Assembly: GCA_900107575.1 (NCBI GenBank)
Contig: FNQX01000012.1
Span: 43,896 to 107,895 of the forward strand
Reading direction: 5' to 3'
Length of the DNA stretch: 64,000 nucleotides
Source of the DNA: Lachnospiraceae bacterium NK3A20
Lineage (GTDB): Bacteria > Bacillota > Clostridia > Lachnospirales > Lachnospiraceae
In this document: piece after piece, positions 11,290 to 19,447 of the stretch
How the letters are laid out: every line of letters starts with the position of its first letter
How positions within the stretch are numbered: the stretch's first letter is position 1
Program-made: the position numbers and the translations under genes
The notes under the pieces: model-generated
The model's database searches: none
What the model saw: the letters and a program-made list of their open reading frames with translations, nothing else
What the model was told of the DNA's origin: nothing

Positions 11290-11454
11290 ATGCCGCATGT
11301 TCCCGATGCACTTCACAGCAAAATTTTTATTACTCACTTGGATGAAACGGGGAATCACCTGTATTTTGAGGACGGGGAGGCTGCGTTTCAAACGGTTCAA
11401 AGAGAGGGATGGAACCATAAGTTTGCCTGTCTATCGAAAATACAGGAGTTGTAA
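11290..11454 (+). pseudogene. Orphan coding tail of an unrecognised gene
   Basis: In the frame ending at TAA 11452-11454 the translation is protein-like (HVPDALHSKIFITHLDETGN, then LYFEDGEAAFQTVQREGWNH) but there is no start codon or ribosome binding site, because the frame is cut at the end of the GH31 gene. I do not recognise the family. It may be the C-terminus of a gene truncated when the GH31 gene was joined here, or the lost end of GH31 itself after a frameshift. The remaining 11455-11600 shows no gene. Confidence 0.4.
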
Positions 11455-11618
11455 GTTCTCTTACTTCCAGCATCAGCAGGATGCCGGGCATCTGTTTCGT
11501 GACAGCCCTGGAACTGTCTGCTGCAAAGAAGAGCATGACTCAAACTTATACAAGTGTCTTTCGCGAAAGATATTTTGAATCTGAAGAATGAATGTGAAGC
11601 TAAAAAGGAGGGATACGA

Positions 11619-13004
11619 ATGTCTATTCTGGCAGGCTTCATGGTGCCGCACCCGCCGATGATCGTTCCCGAGATCGGACACGGCGGGGAGGCGCAGATAG
11701 AGGAAACGACAAAAGCATATGAGCAGGTCGCGGAAGAGATCGCCGCATTAAAGCCCGAGACAATCGTCATTACAAGTCCGCATTCGGTCATGTACGCGGA
11801 TTATTTTCATATCTCCCCCGGAGGCAGGGCCAAAGGGTCGTTTGCGGATTTTCATGCCGGCCGGGTGAAATTTGAAGAAACGTATGATGAGGATCTTGTG
11901 AACCAGATCTGTCTGCTCGCGGCAGAACGTCATTTTCCGGCGGGTACACTTGGAGAAAGGGATGCCAGGCTGGATCACGGAACCATGGTGCCGCTGTGGT
12001 TTATCCGTCAGAAGTATGATGGCTTTAGGATTGTGAGAATCGGACTGTCCGGGCTTCCCCTGACGGACCATTACGCCTTCGGAATGCTGCTGAAGGAAGC
12101 CGCGGAGGCCGCAGGCAGGAGGACAGTCATTGTGGCCAGCGGGGACCTCTCCCATAAGCTGCAGTCCTACGGGCCGTACGGCTTTGCTCCGGAAGGACCG
12201 GCATATGACAGCAGGATTATGGATGTCTGCGGCAGGGCGGCGTTCGGCGAACTGCTGTCCTTTGACGAGACATTCTGTGAAAAAGCCGCAGAGTGTGGAC
12301 ACCGCTCATTTGTGATCATGGCCGGCGCATTTGACGGAGTTGCAGTGCAGGCCAAAGCACTGTCCCATCAGGATGTAACCGGCGTCGGTTATGGGATCTG
12401 CATTTTTTATCCGGATGGCAAAGATCCCGAACGGCATTTTCTCGAAAAGCATCTGGAACAGCTGGAAGCAAAACTGGCAGCGCAGGCAGAAAAATCGGAT
12501 TCCTATGTTAAGCTGGCCAGAAAATCTCTGGAAACGTATATCCGGGAAGGGAAAAAGATATCCATTCCGGAAGGTCTGCCGGAGGAGATGGTGAATACCC
12601 GTGCCGGAGCCTTTGTATCCATTCATAAGCACGGGAAGCTGCGCGGCTGTATCGGAACGATTGCGCCGACGGCGAAAAATGTGGCGCAGGAGATTATTCG
12701 AAATGCGGTCAGTGCGTCAACGCAGGATCCGCGTTTCGATCCGATCACCGAGGACGAACTGAAATGGCTGGAGATCAATGTGGATGTGCTGGGAAAGCCG
12801 GAAAAGATATCTTCCATCGGTGAGCTGGATGTGAAGCGGTATGGCGTGATCGTCAGCTGCGGAAGCCACAGAGGTCTCCTGCTTCCGGATCTGGATGGGG
12901 TAGATACGCCGGAGCAGCAGGTTTCCATTGCCATGCAAAAGGGCGGTATCCGGAAAAACGAACCCTACACGCTGGAGCGCTTTGAGGTGGTAAGGCACAC
13001 CTGA
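11619..13004 (+). CDS. MEMO-AMMECR1 fusion (AmmeMemoRadiSam proteins B and A)
   Basis: A 461-residue fusion. Residues about 1-270 are the MEMO-like domain, related to class III extradiol dioxygenases: early VPHPPMIVPE, PHSVMYADYF, DARLDHGTMVPLWF and VIVASGDLSHKL with conserved His and Asp. Residues about 285-460 are the AMMECR1 domain (GAFVSIHKHGKLRGCIGTI, DPRFDPITEDEL, LEINVDVL, GLLLPDLDGVDT). AAGGAGGG precedes the ATG. The next gene is the matching radical SAM enzyme, giving the conserved three-domain set known as AmmeMemoRadiSam. The cellular job of this set is not established in bacteria. Confidence 0.92.
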   Translation: MSILAGFMVPHPPMIVPEIGHGGEAQIEETTKAYEQVAEEIAALKPETIVITSPHSVMYADYFHISPGGRAKGSFADFHAGRVKFEETYDEDLVNQICLLAAERHFPAGTLGERDARLDHGTMVPLWFIRQKYDGFRIVRIGLSGLPLTDHYAFGMLLKEAAEAAGRRTVIVASGDLSHKLQSYGPYGFAPEGPAYDSRIMDVCGRAAFGELLSFDETFCEKAAECGHRSFVIMAGAFDGVAVQAKALSHQDVTGVGYGICIFYPDGKDPERHFLEKHLEQLEAKLAAQAEKSDSYVKLARKSLETYIREGKKISIPEGLPEEMVNTRAGAFVSIHKHGKLRGCIGTIAPTAKNVAQEIIRNAVSASTQDPRFDPITEDELKWLEINVDVLGKPEKISSIGELDVKRYGVIVSCGSHRGLLLPDLDGVDTPEQQVSIAMQKGGIRKNEPYTLERFEVVRHT

Positions 13005-13054
13005 ATACCCATAGCTACACAAAAATACAGGGCTGAAAAGGAAGGAGATAGAGA

Positions 13055-13915
13055 ATGGCAAGGTGCGATGTCTGCTTCCGGCATTGTGAGATCGCGGAGG
13101 GAAAGCTTGGATTTTGCGGCGCAAGAAGCTGTATAAGCGGCAAGGTAGTACAGGCCAATTATGGAAAAATCACATCCTTGGCACTGGATCCGATTGAGAA
13201 AAAACCGCTTGCCCGTTTTCATCCCGGAAGCCTTGTTCTTTCAGCCGGCAGCTATGGCTGTAACCTTCGCTGTCCTTTCTGCCAGAACTATGAGATATCC
13301 TGGTCGGAAGAAGCGTGGAAGCTTGCAGATAAAACGGATGCCGTATCTCCGGAGGAGCTGACGCAGACGGCGGCTTACTACCGGGAGAAGGGAAATATTG
13401 GCGTAGCCTTCACCTACAATGAGCCGCTCGTCGGGTACGAGTATGTCCTGGATACGGCAAGGCTGGTAAAACAGGCCGGGATGGACACCGTCCTGGTGAC
13501 CAACGGGACGGCATCTCTTTCTGTACTGGAGAAACTGGCACCATATATTGACGCCATGAATATCGACCTGAAAGGCTTTACGGACCGATATTACGAAAAG
13601 GTGCTGAAAGGCGACCGGAAGATGGTCATGGATTTTATCGCCAGGGCGGTGCAGATCTGCCATGTGGAGCTGACTACGCTGATTGTTCCCGGGGAGAATG
13701 ACTCAGAAGAGGAAATGGTCAGCTTAAGCAGCTGGGTGGCAGGCCTCACAAGCGAATCAGGAAAGACAACAGGATACGAAATACCTCTCCATATTTCCAG
13801 ATTTTTCCCGCGCTTTATGATGCAGGACAGGAAGGCAACGGAGGTGGGACTGATTTATCATCTGGCAGAGGTGGCCCGGAAGAAACTGAAATATGTTTAT
13901 ACCGGGAATTGTTAG
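13055..13915 (+). CDS. amrS: AmmeMemoRadiSam system radical SAM enzyme
   Basis: Radical SAM protein, 286 residues, 50 bp after the MEMO-AMMECR1 gene and clearly its partner. The cluster-binding motif is CNLRCPFC (Cys69, Cys73, Cys76), preceded by an extra N-terminal cysteine set (CDVCFRHC, FCGARSC) that is typical of this subgroup. Later motifs include VAFTYNEPLVGYEYV, DTVLVTNGTASL, AMNIDLKGFTDRYY and the C-terminal ISRFFPRFMM. It resembles pyruvate formate-lyase activating enzymes at the fold level but lacks their partner here. Substrate unknown. AAGGAAGGAG lies before the ATG. Confidence 0.93.
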   Translation: MARCDVCFRHCEIAEGKLGFCGARSCISGKVVQANYGKITSLALDPIEKKPLARFHPGSLVLSAGSYGCNLRCPFCQNYEISWSEEAWKLADKTDAVSPEELTQTAAYYREKGNIGVAFTYNEPLVGYEYVLDTARLVKQAGMDTVLVTNGTASLSVLEKLAPYIDAMNIDLKGFTDRYYEKVLKGDRKMVMDFIARAVQICHVELTTLIVPGENDSEEEMVSLSSWVAGLTSESGKTTGYEIPLHISRFFPRFMMQDRKATEVGLIYHLAEVARKKLKYVYTGNC

Positions 13916-14170
13916 AAGAATGTATTCAGGCGACGCGGTATGTTTGACCTGTATGATTTCCGCCCTCTCGCAGGCCATCATATGACGAAGGGTGGGTCTT
14001 ATAGATGAACCGGCAGAGAGGCAGATACACTGCAGCCGGATACAAGGTGTTACTGACCGGATTCGGAAATGAATAATTTTGCATTGAAATAATGTAAAAA
14101 ATTTGCTCTTGACATCATACTGGTAAAAATGCAGTAAAAAATCAGAACAGAGTTAAAATATATGTGCATA

Positions 14171-14199
14171 TTGACAGCAACAATGGAGATAATTATAAT
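14171..14199 (+). promoter_or_regulatory. Consensus promoter for the mannoside/galactoside operon
   Basis: TTGACA (14171-14176), 17-bp spacer, TATAAT (14194-14199): a perfect sigma-A type promoter 105 bp upstream of the solute-binding protein start. Another TTGACA (14109-14114) has no matching -10. The gap 13916-14303 contains nothing else I can name. Such a strong core suggests repression or activation by an outside regulator, not encoded nearby. Confidence 0.8.
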
Positions 14200-14303
14200 A
14201 ATTTCATGCATGAATGATGATGATTTGACTAGTACAAATCAACGTTATGAGGCAAATATTATTCAGATTGTCCAATCGGATTATTATGTCAGGGAGGGTT
14301 AGC

Positions 14304-16145
14304 ATGAAAAAGAGAGTGGTTTCTGTGCTGATGGCTTTTGCCATGGCTGCCAGTCTTGCAGCTTGCGGGAGTTCATCAGACGGTGGATCAGCTGTGACAC
14401 AGGCAGCGGATGATGATGGAACACAGGCGAATGCCATAGCGGCCCAAACAGCAGCGGCTGAAACGGGGGATGAGACGGCAGACGGCATCGCCGGCATCTG
14501 GAAGGCAGCAGCGGATGAAGCAGATGATGCCAATCCCGGCGAGAACGACGACAGGGGATTTAAGAAATTTGATCATGTCGTCGAAGTCCACTATGGCTAT
14601 CAGGTAGATCCCACCGATAAAACTCTTCCTGAGGGTGACAAGGTTGATGACAACCAGTATACGAGATATCTGTTAGATAACTACAACATCAAGGTTATCT
14701 GCGACTGGACTGCCGGCAACAACAGCGATTTCCAGCAGAAGGTTTCACTGGCGATTGCTTCCGACTCTCTTCCAGATGCCGTCATTGCTCCCAACCGCAA
14801 TTATCTGGTTCAGGCAGCGAGAGCCGGGGAACTCGCCGATCTGGGCCAGGTCTTCAATGACTATGCTTCGAAGCAGGTCAAAGAGATCGTGGAGACTACC
14901 GGAGATCGGGCTTTCAACAACGGTACCGTAGATGGAACATTCGTAGCGCTTCCCAATATCACCGTTGATACCGATGGTGTCTATGTCTACTTCATCCGTC
15001 AGGACTGGCTGGATAAGCTCGGCTTGGAGGCTCCCAAGACAGTTGATGAACTCGAAGAGGTTGCGAAGAAGTTCATGGACGAGGGACTCTCTCCTGACTA
15101 CGCCATCGCAGGAATCGACAGCGGCGGAAGAACGTATTCAAATTTCCTGAACAGCTCCAACAACGGGTACGGCTATGACGCTGTTTATCAGGCATTCAAT
15201 GCAACTCCCGGTTATTTCCTTCGCGATGATTCCGGTAAGCTGTACTGGGGCACTACAACCGATGAGACGAAGGCAGCTCTGACAGAACTTCACGACTGGT
15301 ATGAAGAGGGTCTGATCAATCCGGAAATCGGCGTTACCACCAATGGCGACAATGCCAACAATGTCAAGAACGGTACCTGCGGTATTTTCATGGGACCGTG
15401 GTGGTCTCTGGGTTACGGCAATCCTGACTCCTTCAAGAATGATAACAATGCCGACTGGCAGGCGTATCCGTTGTATACCAATGACGGCGAGTGGAATATC
15501 CACATGAAGGATATCGGCACCACGTATACCATGGTCAACGCCAATGCCTCCGACGAGGTGAAGCAGGCCATTGTCATCATGAACAACGTGCTGGTACGTG
15601 ATGAATCCATCTTCGATACCTCAGTGGCAATCGCCTGGTATCCTCTCCGCAACACCATGGCTGCAGCGGATGAGTGCGAATATGAGTACAATGCGCTGAT
15701 GGATATCCTCAATGGCAAGGCAAAGGTTGAGGATTATCAGATCGGCGGTGCGAAGTTCAACGGCCTGTACAAGAATCTCGCCAATGATGCCGCAACACTC
15801 TACGATGTCTTCCCGGAAGGCTATGACACCTCCAAGGGCATTCATGTTCAGGATATGGATGTCAACACCAATAACGGTCAGTTCAACCGGTTTATCGCAA
15901 TCCTTGACGGCGACCGGCCATATGCAACGATCACGCCGGATCATAAGATCTACTCCGAGCTGTATTACACGATTGACGGCATGGATACCTTCTGGACAAC
16001 GGTTTCCGATCTGGAGGATTCGGAAATTCTGAAGTTCATCACCGGTGCCAGAAGCTTGGATGAATGGGATCAATTCTGCAATGACTGGCATGTACAGGGC
16101 GGCGATCAGATCCTCCAGTTAGTGGATGACTTTCTCGCACAGTAA
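14304..16145 (+). CDS. Extracellular solute-binding lipoprotein (LplA-type)
   Basis: Binding protein of a carbohydrate ABC importer, 613 residues. A lipoprotein signal is clear: MKKRVVSVLMAFAMAASLAACG with lipobox LAAC, then a Ser/Ala/Glu-rich linker. The mature part shows the family's KVICDWTAGNNSDFQQKVSLAIAS-like region near residue 130 and many Asp/Gly/aromatic segments typical of large LplA-like proteins (about 500-600 residues). GGGAGGG precedes the ATG; an upstream in-frame ATG at 14247 lacks one. It is followed by LplB- and LplC-like permeases, and then GH125 and GH36 enzymes, so an alpha-mannoside or alpha-galactoside oligosaccharide is the inferred ligand. Confidence 0.88.
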   Translation: MKKRVVSVLMAFAMAASLAACGSSSDGGSAVTQAADDDGTQANAIAAQTAAAETGDETADGIAGIWKAAADEADDANPGENDDRGFKKFDHVVEVHYGYQVDPTDKTLPEGDKVDDNQYTRYLLDNYNIKVICDWTAGNNSDFQQKVSLAIASDSLPDAVIAPNRNYLVQAARAGELADLGQVFNDYASKQVKEIVETTGDRAFNNGTVDGTFVALPNITVDTDGVYVYFIRQDWLDKLGLEAPKTVDELEEVAKKFMDEGLSPDYAIAGIDSGGRTYSNFLNSSNNGYGYDAVYQAFNATPGYFLRDDSGKLYWGTTTDETKAALTELHDWYEEGLINPEIGVTTNGDNANNVKNGTCGIFMGPWWSLGYGNPDSFKNDNNADWQAYPLYTNDGEWNIHMKDIGTTYTMVNANASDEVKQAIVIMNNVLVRDESIFDTSVAIAWYPLRNTMAAADECEYEYNALMDILNGKAKVEDYQIGGAKFNGLYKNLANDAATLYDVFPEGYDTSKGIHVQDMDVNTNNGQFNRFIAILDGDRPYATITPDHKIYSELYYTIDGMDTFWTTVSDLEDSEILKFITGARSLDEWDQFCNDWHVQGGDQILQLVDDFLAQ

Positions 16146-16170
16146 ACGACTCATATAGAATCCAACGTTG

Positions 16171-16199
16171 GGCATCCCGGCAAAGTATGCCGAGATGCC
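16171..16199 (+). promoter_or_regulatory. Intercistronic hairpin after the binding-protein gene
   Basis: GGCATC-C-CGGCA (16171-16182) pairs with TGCCG-A-GATGCC (16188-16199) and is followed by a T-rich stretch. Hairpins at this place usually reduce read-through or stabilise the upstream message so that binding protein exceeds permease. Confidence 0.55.
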
Positions 16200-16246
16200 T
16201 TCTGTTTTCTCTGCGACTGTACCAAAATCAGAAAGGAGACAATACC

Positions 16247-17176
16247 GTGGCAGAAGAAAAAATAACTGTTCAGAAAAGACGCAGGAAGAAAATGAACAGT
16301 TCTTCCATTGCTTACTGGATCATGGTACTGCCGGGGTATGTATGGCTGTTCCTCTTCTCTATCGTCCCAATGGCGGGCATCATCATGGCTTTTGAGGACT
16401 ATAGTCCCAAGAAGGGCTGGTTCCACTCCGAGCTGGTCGGGATGAAATGGTTTGAGTACCTTCTGGTGATCCCTGACGCGAAGAGAGCGCTCGTGAACAC
16501 GCTGATCATCGCTGTTTCCAAGGTAGTACTCAATATCGTAGTCCCGCTGATCTTCGCTCTCCTTCTGAATGAGGTCAGGAACATGATCTTCAAGAAGGGC
16601 GTGCAGACGATTGTCTATCTGCCTCACTTCATCTCCTGGGTTATTCTGGCTAACATTATCACCAACATGCTTGGCGCAAATGGAATTCTGAATCACATCC
16701 TGAAGCTTATTGGTCACGAACAGGTACTCCTCATGACTCTGCCGCAGTATTTCCGTCAGCTGCTGATCGGCACCGATGTATGGAAGGAATTCGGCTACAA
16801 CGCCGTCATCTATCTGGCAGCGCTGACCGGCATCAGTCCCAATCTGTATGAGGCTGCTGCCATTGATGGCGCATCCAAGTGGCAGAGAGTCTGGCATGTT
16901 ACCCTTCCCGGACTGATTCCTACCATTGTGCTGCTGACGACGCTGGCAATGGGCAATGTCCTGAATGCAGGCTTCGACCAGGTCTTCAATATGTACAATC
17001 AGCTCGTCATGGAAACCGGTGACATTATTGACACCTACGTTTACCGTGTCGGCATTACCAACATGCAGTTCTCACTGGCTACGGCAGCAGGTCTGTTCAA
17101 GTCGGTTGTCAGCTTTGTGCTGGTGGTCACCTCCTATGTGATGGCCAATAAGTTTGCGGATTATAACATTTTCTGA
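16247..17176 (+). CDS. ABC sugar importer permease (LplB-type)
   Basis: Inner-membrane permease, 309 residues, with six predicted spans and the ATPase-contact EAA loop read as YEAAAIDGASKWQRVWHVTLP. The start is taken as GTG 16247 (VAEEKITVQKRRRKKMN) because GAAAGGAGA sits 9-15 bases upstream; the ATG at 16187 in the same frame has no such site and would add a non-membrane leader. It pairs with the next permease. No ATPase is encoded in this operon, as is usual for LplABC-type systems, which borrow a shared MsmK-type ATPase. Confidence 0.9.
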   Translation: MAEEKITVQKRRRKKMNSSSIAYWIMVLPGYVWLFLFSIVPMAGIIMAFEDYSPKKGWFHSELVGMKWFEYLLVIPDAKRALVNTLIIAVSKVVLNIVVPLIFALLLNEVRNMIFKKGVQTIVYLPHFISWVILANIITNMLGANGILNHILKLIGHEQVLLMTLPQYFRQLLIGTDVWKEFGYNAVIYLAALTGISPNLYEAAAIDGASKWQRVWHVTLPGLIPTIVLLTTLAMGNVLNAGFDQVFNMYNQLVMETGDIIDTYVYRVGITNMQFSLATAAGLFKSVVSFVLVVTSYVMANKFADYNIF

Positions 17177-17193
17177 GGGAGGAGGAGAAACAA

Positions 17194-18081
17194 ATGATCG
17201 AGGGAAAAACGCCCGGCGCGAAAGTTTTCAAAGGGATCAATTATATCATTCTGTCTGTCCTGGCCTTCAGTTGCCTGTATCCTCTGTGGTATACCTTCTG
17301 CGTTTCCATTTCATCCAAGGCAGCGGCCGAGGGAGGCCTTGTCACCTTCTATCCGATCGGGCCCAATGTGCAGGCATACAAGCTGATCATGGAGGACCTG
17401 ACATTCTGGAACTCCTTCCGGATTTCCGTGGAGCGAGTGATCCTGGGCACAATATGGAGTATGTTAGCCATGATCATGATGGCATACCCTCTCTCCAAAA
17501 CAACACGCGTCTGGAAACCAAGAGGGGTGCTCATGTGGATCCTTGTCTTCTGTATGCTGTTCAATGGCGGTACGATTCCGTGGTTCATTACCGTTAAGAA
17601 CTACGGTCTGATTGATACCATGGCAGCACTCGTCTTTGCGGGATCGGTTCCCGTGTTCAATGTCCTGCTGATCATGAACTTCTTCCGGAATCTCCCGCAG
17701 GATCTGGAAGACGCGGCAAGAGTAGACGGTGCCGGACCGTGGAGAATCCTGTGGCAGATCGTTGTTCCCTGTTCCAAACCGATTATTGCCACGATCATTC
17801 TGTTCGTATCTGTCGGCTATTGGAATGAGTATTTCCAGGGACTGGTTCTGATGAACAAGGCGGAGAATTACCCGCTGCAGACCTATATTCGACAGATCAG
17901 CGTGCAGATCCCGGTTGGCGTCACACTGACGGCGGAACAGTACGCGCAGCTGGCACAGAATTCCAACAAGTCGCTGGAAGCGGCAAAGGTATTCATTTCC
18001 ATGGTGCCCATGTTGATCGTTTACCCGTTCCTTCAGAAGTATTTTGTTACCGGTATCACAGTAGGCGCGGTCAAGGAATAA
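17194..18081 (+). CDS. ABC sugar importer permease (LplC-type)
   Basis: Second permease of the importer, 295 residues, six predicted membrane spans, EAA loop read as LEDAARVDGAGPWRILWQIVVP. GGGAGGAGG precedes the ATG with good spacing, 17 bp after the preceding gene. The C-terminus (VPMLIVYPFLQKYFVTGITVGAVKE) is the conserved end of LplC/MalG-type permeases. With the upstream binding protein and LplB-like permease it makes a complete importer apart from the ATPase. Confidence 0.92.
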   Translation: MIEGKTPGAKVFKGINYIILSVLAFSCLYPLWYTFCVSISSKAAAEGGLVTFYPIGPNVQAYKLIMEDLTFWNSFRISVERVILGTIWSMLAMIMMAYPLSKTTRVWKPRGVLMWILVFCMLFNGGTIPWFITVKNYGLIDTMAALVFAGSVPVFNVLLIMNFFRNLPQDLEDAARVDGAGPWRILWQIVVPCSKPIIATIILFVSVGYWNEYFQGLVLMNKAENYPLQTYIRQISVQIPVGVTLTAEQYAQLAQNSNKSLEAAKVFISMVPMLIVYPFLQKYFVTGITVGAVKE

Positions 18082-18089
18082 GACATTGG

Positions 18090-18117
18090 GACTGTCGGGA
18101 AACCGGCAGTCTTTTTT
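18090..18117 (+). terminator. Terminator or attenuator between importer and enzymes
   Basis: GACTGTCGG (18090-18098), loop GAAA, CCGGCAGTC (18103-18111), then six T. The T-run runs straight into the AGGAGGG ribosome binding site of the GH125 gene, so the site can set the ratio of transporter to hydrolase. Confidence 0.8.
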
Positions 18118-18131
18118 AGGAGGGAGCCGCT

Positions 18132-19430
18132 ATGGCATTGAGTGAGTGTAAGGCTGTAGACAGCCTTATCAGACGTGTTCAGGACACAATGGCAGCAGAA
18201 GGTGTTCCCGGAGGTGACTTCTTCGAGAAGGCGTTCCGTGACACACTGGATCGCACGATCAAGGCAGAACCGGATGGAACGACATTCATTATCACGGGAG
18301 ATATTCCTGCGATGTGGCTTCGGGATTCCACCTGCCAGATGAGGCCGTATCTGACTATCGCAAAGGAAGCCCCGGAAATCGCCGCTGCCATTGAAGGGCT
18401 GATCCGGCGGCAGATCCAGTGCGTTCTCATTGATCCATACGCGAATGCGTTCAACGAGACTGCGAACGGGAACTGCTGGGCGCATGACAAGACGGATATG
18501 AAGCCGGAACTGTGGGAGAGAAAATATGAGATCGACTCTCTCTGCTATGCGATGCAGTTGCCTTATCTTTACTGGAAAAATACAGGCAGGACCGCTCAGT
18601 TTACGAAAGAATTCATGCAGGCAGCGAAGACTGTTGTTCAGGTATTCCGCACGGAGCAGGATCACGAAAATCTCTCACCATATCGATTCGAACGTGGCAA
18701 TACCTTCTTCACAGACAACCTATCCCGCGAGGGTAAAGGTGCGCTGGTCAGGAGCAATATTGGCCTCATCTGGTCGGGATTCCGCCCCAGTGATGATGCC
18801 TGTGTTTACGGCTATCTTATTCCGGCGAATATGTTCGCGTCTGTGATCCTCGGGTATCTGGCTGAGATTGCCGAAGAGATTTATCACGATGAGGCTTTCT
18901 CCAGAGAATGTGCGGACTTCTCTATGGAGGTGAGAACTGCCGTAGAGAAGTATGGATCCCTGACGAATTATTACCTGAAAAAGGATTACTACGCCTATGA
19001 GGTGGATGGATTTGGTCAGTATCTGATCATGGATGACGCCAACCTGCCAAGTCTTCTCTCCATGCCGTACTACGGATATTGTGATCAGGATGATCCGAAG
19101 TATCAGGAGACGAAAAAGCTCATTCTCTCGGATGCCAATCCTTACTATTATGAGGGGCAATACCTGAGAGGAATCGGCAGTATACATACACCGGCCAGAT
19201 ATGTGTGGCATCTGGCGGTTGCCATGCAGGGACTGGTTGCTGATACAAGGGAAGAAAAGGCGGAGAAAATCCGCATGATCATGGATACGGATGGCGGCAC
19301 GAAGTGTGTCCATGAAGGAGTTCTCGTAGATGACCCCACTCGTTATACCAGGGAATGGTTCTCCTGGGGCAACGCAATCTTCTGCGAACTGTGCATGGAT
19401 TACTGTGGTATCCGTGTCAGAATGAATTAA
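18132..19430 (+). CDS. GH125 exo-alpha-1,6-mannosidase
   Basis: Glycoside hydrolase family 125 (432 residues), metal-independent exo-alpha-1,6-mannosidase with an (alpha/alpha)6 barrel. The recognition motifs are GDIPAMWLRDSTCQMRPYL, FNETANGNCWAHDKTDM, WERKYEIDSLCYAMQLPY, RSNIGLIWSGFRPSDDAC, IPANMFASV and the C-terminal VLVDDPTRYTREWFSWGNA. There is no signal peptide, so it acts on imported mannosides. GGAGGGAGCCGCT precedes the ATG. Family members trim alpha-1,6-mannose from N-glycan or yeast mannan fragments; here the partner GH36 gene follows directly. Confidence 0.93.
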   Translation: MALSECKAVDSLIRRVQDTMAAEGVPGGDFFEKAFRDTLDRTIKAEPDGTTFIITGDIPAMWLRDSTCQMRPYLTIAKEAPEIAAAIEGLIRRQIQCVLIDPYANAFNETANGNCWAHDKTDMKPELWERKYEIDSLCYAMQLPYLYWKNTGRTAQFTKEFMQAAKTVVQVFRTEQDHENLSPYRFERGNTFFTDNLSREGKGALVRSNIGLIWSGFRPSDDACVYGYLIPANMFASVILGYLAEIAEEIYHDEAFSRECADFSMEVRTAVEKYGSLTNYYLKKDYYAYEVDGFGQYLIMDDANLPSLLSMPYYGYCDQDDPKYQETKKLILSDANPYYYEGQYLRGIGSIHTPARYVWHLAVAMQGLVADTREEKAEKIRMIMDTDGGTKCVHEGVLVDDPTRYTREWFSWGNAIFCELCMDYCGIRVRMN

Positions 19431-19447
19431 TGAGAGGTAAATTTCCT

